From: Methanobacterium sp.
GTDB lineage: Archaea > Methanobacteriota > Methanobacteria > Methanobacteriales > Methanobacteriaceae
DNA length: 64,000 bases
Assembly: GCF_038562635.1 (NCBI RefSeq)
Contig: NZ_JBCFBO010000001.1
Location: forward strand, 1,776,643-1,840,642
Direction: 5' to 3'
Part shown: in pieces, positions 38,174 through 46,209 of the stretch
Numbering within the stretch: the stretch's first letter is position 1
Layout: each line of letters opens with the position of its first letter
Program-made: the position numbers and the translations under genes
Notes under the pieces: generated by a model
Database searches by the model: none
Told to the model about the DNA's origin: nothing
What the model saw: only the letters and a program-made list of their open reading frames with translations

Positions 38174-38389
38174 GAACTCTTTTAAAGTAATACTTAAACA
38201 AGCGATAATAACACGTTTATAAGCAAATTTCAAAAATGTAATACTCAAAAAGGGGCATTTTGTAATACATGATCATGGATCCCCATTTAAAATTAGAACA
38301 TACACCAAGAGCAGCAAAATAAAAAAAAAACTGTAACCATCATCTTAGATGGTTTTTTAAATACAACCAATATGGTTAAATTATCAAGA

Positions 38390-39439
38390 TTAACTCACTT
38401 TCTTAGCTATTATCATTTTATCCTGTGCTTTATTTCCAAAAGACGTGTTAAAATGGTCTATGCGATGTATGCCCACTATAGAAAATCCAAGATCTTCTAA
38501 AAATAAAAGATATTCTTCAAATGTCAAATCATCCTTAAATGTGAACCTCTCCTTCGCTTTATTGGATTTCTCAAAGTTGGTGAAGTTCCATTCCATATTA
38601 TCTAAAAGATCTTCCAGCGAGTTTGAGTCAGCTTCAGGGAAGTACTGCTTAGTTACAAATAATCCTCCCTGATTTAATGAATTGTAAACTTTTTCAGCGA
38701 TTTTAGGATTTTTACCTCCAGGGTTGTACGATGAGAATATAACATCGTAACTTCCGCCAAAATCATCGGTGTAAAAATTTCCAGGAATAGTCTGAACACT
38801 GGAATCATACTTCTCAATAAACTTCCTTGTTTCTCCCAAAACATCCGGGAAGTCAAACACGTAACACTGCAGATCAGGATTTAACTGGCCAAACGCGATT
38901 GAATACATTCCATGGCCTCCTGCAAGGTCAAGTAAAGTTTTTGCATTCTTAAATTCACCATAGCTCGCCACCAGTTCAACTGTATCCTGCAGCTCACCAC
39001 ATAGGGCATCTTCAGCCATTACCTGTATAATGAACTGGAAAAAGTTCTCATCTTTTTTTGCTGTTTTACCTTTTAAGGTATGTTTTAAGTTATTCCAAAG
39101 ATTAAGCGGTTCTTCCATAGATAATATACAGTTAATCCTCTTATAATTCGATTCAGAATTCAAATATGTTCCTGAAACAGATGTATTTTTATAGTTTTCC
39201 CCTACTTTCTCTACCAGCCCTAATTTAACAAGTATTTCTAAGAGATAATATGTCAGCACTGGCTCAATTTCAAGTTTTTCAGAAATCTGCCTGCACGTTG
39301 TATCCCTATTTAAAATATCAAAAATTCCCATCTCTATCGAAGTTTTTAAGATGTTAAATACTTTTAAACCATTCACAGCATCTTCAACAGTGCTCTGCAG
39401 TCTTTCCAACGATATTCCAGGGCGTTCTGTAATATTCAT
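38390..39439 (-). CDS. SAM-dependent O-methyltransferase-like protein, copy 2
   Basis: 349 residues, same length and domain plan as copy 1 at 35843; long blocks are nearly identical (TLLDLAGGHGMYSIAF, SSVQTIPGNFYTDDFGGS, IFSSYNPGGKNPKIAEKVY). A winged-helix dimerisation domain comes first, then a Rossmann methyltransferase. It follows binding-protein gene 2 and precedes binding-protein gene 1, so a binding-protein/methyltransferase pair has been duplicated. Substrate unknown. Confidence 0.85.
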   Translation of the reverse strand: MNITERPGISLERLQSTVEDAVNGLKVFNILKTSIEMGIFDILNRDTTCRQISEKLEIEPVLTYYLLEILVKLGLVEKVGENYKNTSVSGTYLNSESNYKRINCILSMEEPLNLWNNLKHTLKGKTAKKDENFFQFIIQVMAEDALCGELQDTVELVASYGEFKNAKTLLDLAGGHGMYSIAFGQLNPDLQCYVFDFPDVLGETRKFIEKYDSSVQTIPGNFYTDDFGGSYDVIFSSYNPGGKNPKIAEKVYNSLNQGGLFVTKQYFPEADSNSLEDLLDNMEWNFTNFEKSNKAKERFTFKDDLTFEEYLLFLEDLGFSIVGIHRIDHFNTSFGNKAQDKMIIAKKVS

Positions 39440-39479
39440 ATTATCACCTCAAAATTTTATTTTTAAAATTTTAGAAAAT

Positions 39480-39665
39480 GCGGAGCTTTTCTAACCTTTC
39501 GGAAATCAATGACTTCCGATGCCTGAGGAAACTCTGTTTCCTCGGCCGCAAAATTAAAAATTTTGCAGGCATTAAACACTTCGCGTTTGAGGGTCCCAAA
39601 AATCTATGATTTTTGAGGATTTTGTGGTTCAGAAAATCATACCATTTCTTAAACCTCAAAAAATA
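39480..39665. repeat. Palindrome-mosaic intergenic element, copy 2 (inverted)
   Basis: Short palindromes such as GAGGAAACTCTGTTTCCTC, GCAAAATTAAAAATTTTGC and CCAAAAATCTATGATTTTTG are joined by linkers. It shares AACGCGAAG (here as CTTCGCGTT) and CATCGGAA..TTTCC words with the element at 2900, in opposite orientation. It lies inside the import operon between binding-protein 2 and methyltransferase 2. Confidence 0.7.
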
Positions 39666-39677
39666 AAAAAAAGTAAA

Positions 39678-40796
39678 TTAAAGATTCAGTTGTTTAAAAC
39701 CACCATACTGTGTCTTTAATGTACTGTAAACTGATTCACCATTTCCAACATCGAACTCGGTAAATATCTCAGCAGCTTTTTTCTCTGGATCTACGTCCTT
39801 AAACTGTTCAGGATAAAGCACTTTTCCAATATAATAAGCATTTGCAAACATTTCATCCTTATTATAACTGTACAGACAGTAGGTTAATACCCCATAAACA
39901 TCACCGTTTTTAATGGCAGTAATATTTTGATACTCCGGATTTTTAGCTGTATCATTTTCTATTGTAGCTATACTGCCACCTTCAACGAAGATGAAATCAG
40001 GGTTCCAATTTATCAACTGCTCTTTATCTATTTGAATAGCATGAATGGTAGCATTTGTATTGTTAATTCCACCTGCAACATTTGAAGCATTTAACATTAC
40101 AAACGGAGGGTAATATGGATTTGTAGATGTAATACCATGAGTTCCATAGAAAGCCTGTCCTGCAAGATAAACTGTTTTATTACTGTTAATATTGCTAGTA
40201 CGTTTTGCAAGGTCTTCTTGTGTGGAATCAATGTAACCTGTAAGTTCTTCTGCCCTATCTTCCTTACCTAAAACTTTTCCCATCATTTTTAAAGAGTCTT
40301 TATATGTATTCATCTGATCAGATGTTCCAACTGCACCCACATATGCAACAAGAGTTGGAATACCTGTTTTAGATTGGATTTCATCTGCTTGTTCTGCAGT
40401 TCCAGCAAATACCACATCTGGCTTGAGTTCTGCTATTTTTTCATAATTTACGGTATCCGTCTTTGCATTTCCAACCACAGGTAACTTCATCAGTTCAGGA
40501 TGCGCAATGATATAAGGCAGTTGATTTCCCCATCCTCCTGTTGAATTAGTTTCTATCTGTTCTATTCCAACCAGTTTATCACTGGCGTTCAGGTACACTA
40601 TTTCTCTAGCTGAACACCCTGTCCCTACAACTTTATTTACCTGTGCAGGGACCTGAACAGTCCTGCCTGCAACATCAGTTATAGAAACAGTGTTTCCACT
40701 ACTTGAACTTAAATTATCTGAACCTAAAGCATAGATCAATGTAGCACTTAATAATACTACAATCGCAATAATACACGCTATCACCTTTGAATTTAT
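39678..40796 (-). CDS. Metal-chelate ABC transporter substrate-binding protein, copy 2 (AUA start)
   Basis: 372 residues if started at ATA 40794-40796, exactly 7 nt after GGAGG (40804-40808). The signal peptide is then MNSKVIACIIAIVVLLSATL; a GTG at 40782-40784 would lose its only basic residue and is 19 nt from the ribosome site. The upstream stop is at 40821-40823. The mature domain is closely similar to copy 1 (TVQVPAQVNKVVGTGCS, ELKPDVVFAGTAE, NAYYIGKVLYPEQFKDVDPE). First gene of the import operon. Confidence 0.88.
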   Translation of the reverse strand: MNSKVIACIIAIVVLLSATLIYALGSDNLSSSSGNTVSITDVAGRTVQVPAQVNKVVGTGCSAREIVYLNASDKLVGIEQIETNSTGGWGNQLPYIIAHPELMKLPVVGNAKTDTVNYEKIAELKPDVVFAGTAEQADEIQSKTGIPTLVAYVGAVGTSDQMNTYKDSLKMMGKVLGKEDRAEELTGYIDSTQEDLAKRTSNINSNKTVYLAGQAFYGTHGITSTNPYYPPFVMLNASNVAGGINNTNATIHAIQIDKEQLINWNPDFIFVEGGSIATIENDTAKNPEYQNITAIKNGDVYGVLTYCLYSYNKDEMFANAYYIGKVLYPEQFKDVDPEKKAAEIFTEFDVGNGESVYSTLKTQYGGFKQLNL

Positions 40797-40840
40797 AAAA
40801 TCACCTCCATTTTGTATAAGTTAAGCAAAACAAGTTATAA

Positions 40841-40873
40841 TACTTTCGATCCAAGTAATAATACATTTATAAA
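40841..40873 (-). promoter_or_regulatory. Promoter and dyad of binding-protein gene 2
   Basis: TATA-like TTTATAAA (40866-40873) and dyad TACTT-TCGATCC-AAGTA (40841-40857), matching the arrangement at 38140-38173. The region up to 41000 has further GTAATAC and GTAATA words. The gene-free stretch 40874-41146 shows nothing else. Confidence 0.65.
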
Positions 40874-41146
40874 GAGGCCGTTCAAAGGTAATAATTTAGA
40901 TTATAATAATAACACATTTATAAGCAGAAATTAAAAATGTAATACTCAAAAAACTCTATTTTGTAATACTTAAAAAGTAAAAAATCCATTTTAAGTAATA
41001 TTTTTAAAAAGGGGTATTAAACTGAAGTAAAAATTTTTAAAGATTTCAATTAACTTCATTTTTTACTTTCATGCCAATACCAATGTTATTAACAAATTTG
41101 TAGTATCTAATAAACGTTAAATTTGATAAAAAAAGAAAAATTGAAT

Positions 41147-41758
41147 TTAAGTCCTTGAATAATCATTGAAACATGGAATACACACGATGCTGCCATTTTC
41201 TACTCGTGCCCTGTGCTCTGCCACCATTTCACCACATTTAGCGCATTTAACTGACTGGAATATCCTGGCTTCTTCAGGAATTTCAATTTTAACATGTTCT
41301 ATTTTGAATAATTCCTCATCAGGCATGTCAAGGATATCAAAAGAGGCTTTATCCTTTTTTTCTTCAAATTTTGATTTTTCTTCTTCACTGGCAGATCCAG
41401 AAAAAGCTTTTTCTCTAATTTCAGCAAATTCAGGGTCCATTTCATCTATGCTCATCTTTAAAGACAGACGCAAAGTATCCCCAGTTTTCCTGTTTACAAA
41501 TGAATACACATTTTTTCCATGATCTTTAAATATTAAATTTCCTTTACCCATAGTACATCCTGTTACAACCTGTATTGCATCAACACTGCAGCTGTCGTTT
41601 TCCACAATAGCCAGGAACTCTTCATCTATTGCCCTATCTGAACCAAGCTCTTTTATGGCTATTTCAGCTGCACGGTATCCTATAGCGGTCCCTGGACAAA
41701 CATGTCCATGAAACTTAGTAACTTCTGAAAATGGTAATATCCGTATTGACTCTTCCAT
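41147..41758 (-). CDS. FmdE-family protein with C-terminal zinc ribbon
   Basis: 203 residues. The FmdE domain (FHGHVCPGTAIGYRAAEIA, ENDSCSVDAIQVVTGCTMGKGNL) carries conserved His and Cys residues near the N-terminus; CAKCGEMVAEHRARVENG and CIPCF form a zinc ribbon at the end. The family was named from the molybdenum formylmethanofuran dehydrogenase operon; members are thought to handle metals or pterin cofactors, without firm proof. ATG after GGTGAT. Next to the metal-chelate importer. Confidence 0.87.
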   Translation of the reverse strand: MEESIRILPFSEVTKFHGHVCPGTAIGYRAAEIAIKELGSDRAIDEEFLAIVENDSCSVDAIQVVTGCTMGKGNLIFKDHGKNVYSFVNRKTGDTLRLSLKMSIDEMDPEFAEIREKAFSGSASEEEKSKFEEKKDKASFDILDMPDEELFKIEHVKIEIPEEARIFQSVKCAKCGEMVAEHRARVENGSIVCIPCFNDYSRT

Positions 41759-41915
41759 ATTATCACCTGTAATACTTTTATTTTTTAGATTATTGAAAAA
41801 AGAATATATTTCAAGCTACCTTATAAATTTGCCGATGAAATAAAAAAAATAGAAGAAACTGTTATCCCCTATAGTCAAGAAATAGTTAAAACCCCAGCAC
41901 TACAAATATCTATAT

Positions 41916-42689
41916 TTATGTAATGCCAGTTATCAGCTTATTCAGCTCTTCTATGGCAGAATGCATATCTAAAGATTCACCTTGAAGGTTTGTCTGGGCA
42001 AGGGTAGACGAATAAGGCAAAATACCTTTAATCGTTATGTTTTTTGCAGCCAGCATCTCTTCTAAAATTAGCCTTGTTTTCTCATCAACTTTATTTAAAA
42101 CAGCACCAAAATTTTTCCCTGCTTCTTCAGTTAACTTGGCTGCCTTTTCAGTCAATAAAACAGCATCGTTAGAAGGATCAACCACCATCAAAACTGAATC
42201 TGCACCTTCCACTATTCCCCTTCCAAAATGTTCTACTCCAGCTTCAGTATCTATTAAAACCCACTGGTCTCTTTCTACTGCCAGGTGGTTCAGGAAATCC
42301 CGTGCTATAGCGCCCATAGGACATGCACACCCTTCCATAGTGTGTTCAATTTTTCCGATCTGCATTAAAGCCAGATTCCCATTCCAGCTGACAAATTCTG
42401 GTGATAAACTATTCAGATCAGAGTTTTCCATGAAAAATTCCGCCTGCTCGTTTTTTTCTTCTTTAATTTGGGCCATTAACTTGCCCATTACTGCAGGTTT
42501 GCCTCCCAAATAATCCATAAGTGCATTTTCTGCAGGTTTAACTCCAAGCATTACCCCTAAACCCAAATTAGATTCATCTGAATCTACTACTAAAACTGTT
42601 TTTCCCTGTTCTTTAAGTTCTTTGGCCATTAAAGTCACTAAAGTACTTTTTCCACAGCCGCCTCTTCCACTAATAATTATCTTTGGCAT
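41916..42689 (-). CDS. CooC/MinD-like ATPase
   Basis: 257 residues. Deviant Walker A GRGGCGKSTLVTLMAKEL at the N-terminus, then VVDSDESNLGLGVMLG and CACPMGAIARDFLNHL; VLIDTEAGVEHFGRG is the Walker B region. CooC-type proteins use ATP to insert nickel into CO dehydrogenase/acetyl-CoA synthase. No CODH gene lies in the window. 15 nt downstream of the flavin reductase gene. Confidence 0.88.
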   Translation of the reverse strand: MPKIIISGRGGCGKSTLVTLMAKELKEQGKTVLVVDSDESNLGLGVMLGVKPAENALMDYLGGKPAVMGKLMAQIKEEKNEQAEFFMENSDLNSLSPEFVSWNGNLALMQIGKIEHTMEGCACPMGAIARDFLNHLAVERDQWVLIDTEAGVEHFGRGIVEGADSVLMVVDPSNDAVLLTEKAAKLTEEAGKNFGAVLNKVDEKTRLILEEMLAAKNITIKGILPYSSTLAQTNLQGESLDMHSAIEELNKLITGIT

Positions 42690-42704
42690 AACAATACTTC
42701 CTGC

Positions 42705-43352
42705 TCATTTACCTGTACCTGGTACCTCTTTTTTCTCATACATCCAGGATAATGGATCTTTACCATCTTCAAACATGGCCCCATAAGGTTCGAATTTATC
42801 AATACTCTTAACAGTGCAGAAATGCATTCCCTTGTCTGATTCTGTCATCATTAACGGTTTAGCATTTTCTAGATCCCAGGAACCATCTTCAGGGTTGTAA
42901 ACATTATCATCTATCTCCAGATGTACCACTTTACCCATAATCAGCAAATAAGGGACACCATTATATTCTTCTTCGTGCATGCTGTGGAGTTTGCATTCCA
43001 TCCACGCGTAACAGCCTTCAATTCCAGGCACTTGAACTTTTGTAGAAGGTCTTTCTTTTAAATCTGCCAGTTCAAATTCATTAACATCGAAAGGAACATG
43101 CATAGCTGTTGGTATCACTTTATCAGCCATATCCGCACCAGGCATGTTGATAACGAATTCTTCTGTGCTTTTAATGTTAACAAATGTATCTCTCATTTTC
43201 GCTGAAGCCACACAAACCAGATCAAATGGGCGTAAAATAGGCATGACACATGAATAAGGTGCTATGTTTCTAACGCCATCTTCACTAACTGTAGAAATAA
43301 ATGATACAGGCAATGGTATCAGCGACTCTCTCTTAAAATTTTCCAATATCAT
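42705..43352 (-). CDS. Flavin reductase family protein (flavoredoxin-like)
   Basis: 215 residues from ATG 43352 (GGTGG just upstream); a frame to 43385 lacks a ribosome site. FMN-binding split-barrel blocks: LIPLPVSFISTVSEDGVRNIAPYSCV, LVCVASAKMRDTFVNIKST, EFVINMPGADMADKV. Members carry FMN and act in electron transfer or as flavin reductases. Likely an operon with the CooC-like gene. Confidence 0.88.
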   Translation of the reverse strand: MILENFKRESLIPLPVSFISTVSEDGVRNIAPYSCVMPILRPFDLVCVASAKMRDTFVNIKSTEEFVINMPGADMADKVIPTAMHVPFDVNEFELADLKERPSTKVQVPGIEGCYAWMECKLHSMHEEEYNGVPYLLIMGKVVHLEIDDNVYNPEDGSWDLENAKPLMMTESDKGMHFCTVKSIDKFEPYGAMFEDGKDPLSWMYEKKEVPGTGK

Positions 43353-43644
43353 ATTACCACCATTACTCCTTAGATTTTCATCCATATAAATATTAGCTTT
43401 TTATTAAATAGTATTACTTAATTAGCAAAATACACCGCCAATGTATTATCAATATAAATTAAAATTACCTTAAAATCATTAAAATAAGCTGAGTTATGCA
43501 TTTAAAAGGCTTTAGTCTGTAAATTAAATTTTTTATATAGGATATAGTATAAATTATTACACAGTAAATTAGATTAATAAAAAAATACTGTCTTCAAAAT
43601 ATTTAATTTTAAAAAAATCAATTAAGCTCAAAGAGGAAATAAAC

Positions 43645-44469
43645 ATGCTTGCAAAAAGAATTATACCATGCCTTGACTGTGATTTAAACGTGCCACACGG
43701 GCGGGTTGTAAAAGGGGTTGAATTCAAGCAGATTCGATATGCTGGAGAGCCTGTTGACCTTGCAACTCGTTACTATGAAGAAGGGGCGGATGAAATTGTA
43801 TTTTTAGATATTACGGCATCTCACGAGCGTCGAGAGACCATGACTGATGTTATTAAAGCCACTACTGAAAATGTATTCGTTCCAATTTGCGTGGGCGGGG
43901 GGATAAGAAAGCCCGAAGACTATGTTAACATGCTAAAAGCAGGTGCTGACAAATGTTCTACAAACACAGCCGCTATTCACAATCCAGATCTTATTAATGA
44001 AGCTTCAAAAGTTGTAGGTTCACAGGCATGTGTAATCGGGATAGATGCAAAGCGCCACTACGTTGAAAACCCAAAAGAAAGCGATGATAAGATCATAGTT
44101 GAAACAGATAAAGGCTACTGCTGGTTTGACTGCAGCATATATGGCGGGCGTGAATTCACTGGAATCGATGCAATTGCATGGGCAATTGAATGTGAAGAAC
44201 GCGGAGCCGGAGAAATCCTGTTAACATCTATGGACCGCGACGGAACCAAAGATGGGTACGATAATTATCTTAACAAAGCCATAAGTGAATCTGTAAATAT
44301 TCCAGTCATTGCATCTGGTGGTGTAGGTAATCCACAACATATTTACGACGCGTTTACACAAGGCAAAGCAGATGCCGCTTTAGCTGCCAGTATCTTTCAC
44401 TTTAAAGAGTATTCTGTAGGTTCTGTCAAAGAATATTTAAAGAAAAGAGGAATTCCTGTCAGACTATAA
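43645..44469 (+). CDS. hisF: Imidazole glycerol phosphate synthase, cyclase subunit
   Basis: 274 residues, a (beta/alpha)8 barrel. N-terminal RIIPCLDCDLNVPHGRVVKG with the catalytic Asp (LDCD), then GGGIRKPEDYVNMLKAGADK, LLTSMDRDGTKDGYD with the second catalytic Asp, and ASGGVGNPQHIYDAF. It joins with HisH to make IGP and AICAR in histidine synthesis. Slightly longer than the usual 255. No other his gene adjoins it. ATG 8 nt after GAGG. Confidence 0.95.
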   Translation: MLAKRIIPCLDCDLNVPHGRVVKGVEFKQIRYAGEPVDLATRYYEEGADEIVFLDITASHERRETMTDVIKATTENVFVPICVGGGIRKPEDYVNMLKAGADKCSTNTAAIHNPDLINEASKVVGSQACVIGIDAKRHYVENPKESDDKIIVETDKGYCWFDCSIYGGREFTGIDAIAWAIECEERGAGEILLTSMDRDGTKDGYDNYLNKAISESVNIPVIASGGVGNPQHIYDAFTQGKADAALAASIFHFKEYSVGSVKEYLKKRGIPVRL

Positions 44470-44973
44470 TTGTCAGCAGGAATTTAATTATGCTCTTTAA
44501 AAAAAATTAAATTTTGAGTAATCCCTTAAAATATTCATAGATCTAGTTTAGAATTTAGATATTCCAATTTATTTCTCAAATTTGTAGATAATCTACTTAA
44601 AAGGTACTTTTAATACAAATTAAAATTTAATTTTAACTGCTGAAAATCTAAATACCGATTAATTAATTAATAATTTAAAATTAAAGGTATTTATTACTTA
44701 TTCTGTATTTTCACTAATTACAAACATTTAAAAACATATAATTAAGTTTAATATTCTATTTTATAGGTTAGATAAAGTAAATAATATTTTATAATAATTT
44801 TTAAATGATATTAAGTTAAATATTATATTTAAATTGTATTTTGGTCTTTTTTTTAGTTATAATCAGTTAATAAATTATTATTAATATATCGGAAAATTTA
44901 AAAGTTACATCATTCATATCACAGTATTAACTAAAAATATTATATGAGGCAAAATTGCGGGAAAGTGAGTTAA
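44470..44973. other. Gene-free AT-rich stretch
   Basis: About 500 bases with very low GC. No frame, dyad or repeat that I can support beyond the leader of the next gene. Confidence 0.55.
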
Positions 44974-45897
44974 ATGAAAGGAGAGCCTGATCTATACGAT
45001 AGAGTCAGTTTAAATTCAGATGTAACGGTTTATGAACTAGAAAAATATGAAAATGAATCTAATTTTGAGATAATAGAAAGTGTATCCTTCAATAGATGTA
45101 TCATATGTGGTAAAATTATAGCTCCATGGGAAATTTACGACCATAAATACTGCAAATATTGTGCAGATGTGATTAAATCTACAAATAATAAGCCTTATGG
45201 TATGTGTATTAAATGCAATAAGCCTTTTCCTATTTCCCAGCTCTATAAATTAAAATACTGTCCAGATTGTGCAGAAAGAATTCGCACCTGCGAATGCTGC
45301 AACACAGAATTCGTTTTTGAAGACGAAAACTCTTTTATTTGCCCATCATGCATAAATACATTATCTAAAGAGTGTATCAAATGTAGAAAAGAATTCATTC
45401 CAGAAGGAAATTACAGTTATTTCTGTCCTTCCTGTTATAAAAAGTATCAAACAAATATGGAAATTCAAATCTTAGAAAATTCATCACATGATATAGAACT
45501 TCATAAACCACATAAAAAATCAACTGACTTCCATTCTTTAATTAAAAATTTGAATGGGAATAATCCAATTAAACGAGCCCTCGCCCTGGAAACTGTATGT
45601 AATATTAAAAATAAATATGCTTTACCAGTAGTAATCAGTGCTTTAAAAAATAAAGATACGAATATCCGGTGGAAAGCAGCTAGATACCTGGGCATTTCCA
45701 GAGACAAAAATGCGGTAAAGCCTTTAATTGAAGCATTAAAAGATAAAGAGTTTATTGTCAGGAATAATGCTGTTTGGAGTCTGGGAGAAATAGGAGATAA
45801 AAAGGCTATAAAACCTTTAACTCTAGTTTTAGAAGATGAAAATAAATATGTAAGATGTAGCGTAGAAGAAGCTGTTGAAAAAATAAGAAATAATTAG
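44974..45897 (+). CDS. Zinc-ribbon protein with HEAT-like repeats
   Basis: 307 residues. Residues 45-155 hold several zinc ribbons, with CxxC pairs in CIICGK, CKYCAD, CIKCNK, CPDCAER, CECCNTE, CPSCIN, CIKCRK and CPSCYK. Residues 180-305 form PBS-lyase/HEAT repeats (ALPVVISALKNKDTNIRWKA, VKPLIEALKDKEFIVRNNA, IKPLTLVLEDENKYVRCSV). This plan suggests a scaffold or a nucleic acid/protein-binding factor. Function unknown. Confidence 0.8.
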   Translation: MKGEPDLYDRVSLNSDVTVYELEKYENESNFEIIESVSFNRCIICGKIIAPWEIYDHKYCKYCADVIKSTNNKPYGMCIKCNKPFPISQLYKLKYCPDCAERIRTCECCNTEFVFEDENSFICPSCINTLSKECIKCRKEFIPEGNYSYFCPSCYKKYQTNMEIQILENSSHDIELHKPHKKSTDFHSLIKNLNGNNPIKRALALETVCNIKNKYALPVVISALKNKDTNIRWKAARYLGISRDKNAVKPLIEALKDKEFIVRNNAVWSLGEIGDKKAIKPLTLVLEDENKYVRCSVEEAVEKIRNN

Positions 45898-46209
45898 AAC
45901 AGTAGAGGTTATATCTACTACTTGAAAATAAAAATTAATAATAGCTTTAACGTCTAATCAAGGAGTATGTTAAAACGTTTTTGGTAAAAATTAATTTATT
46001 TTCCATTAAAAACTATTTATAACAATATTACATCTAATTTCAGCTATATATCTCCTTAAAATAAATTAAGGCTCTAAATTAGAAGACTAAGAAGAACAAA
46101 TCCACATAAACCCATAAAATATATATGATATTATTAAAAAATATTAATATTATATGTAACAATATTTCCTAAAAAGGGAGGGTTTTTAGTTAGATTTATA
46201 GCTGAAAAT
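45898..46209. other. Gene-free stretch before malic enzyme
   Basis: A weak hairpin (AGTAGA/TCTACT, about 45901-45920) directly follows the previous stop and may terminate it. The rest is AT-rich. GGGAGGG at about 46176-46182 is 27 nt ahead of the malic-enzyme ATG, too far for normal use. Confidence 0.5.
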
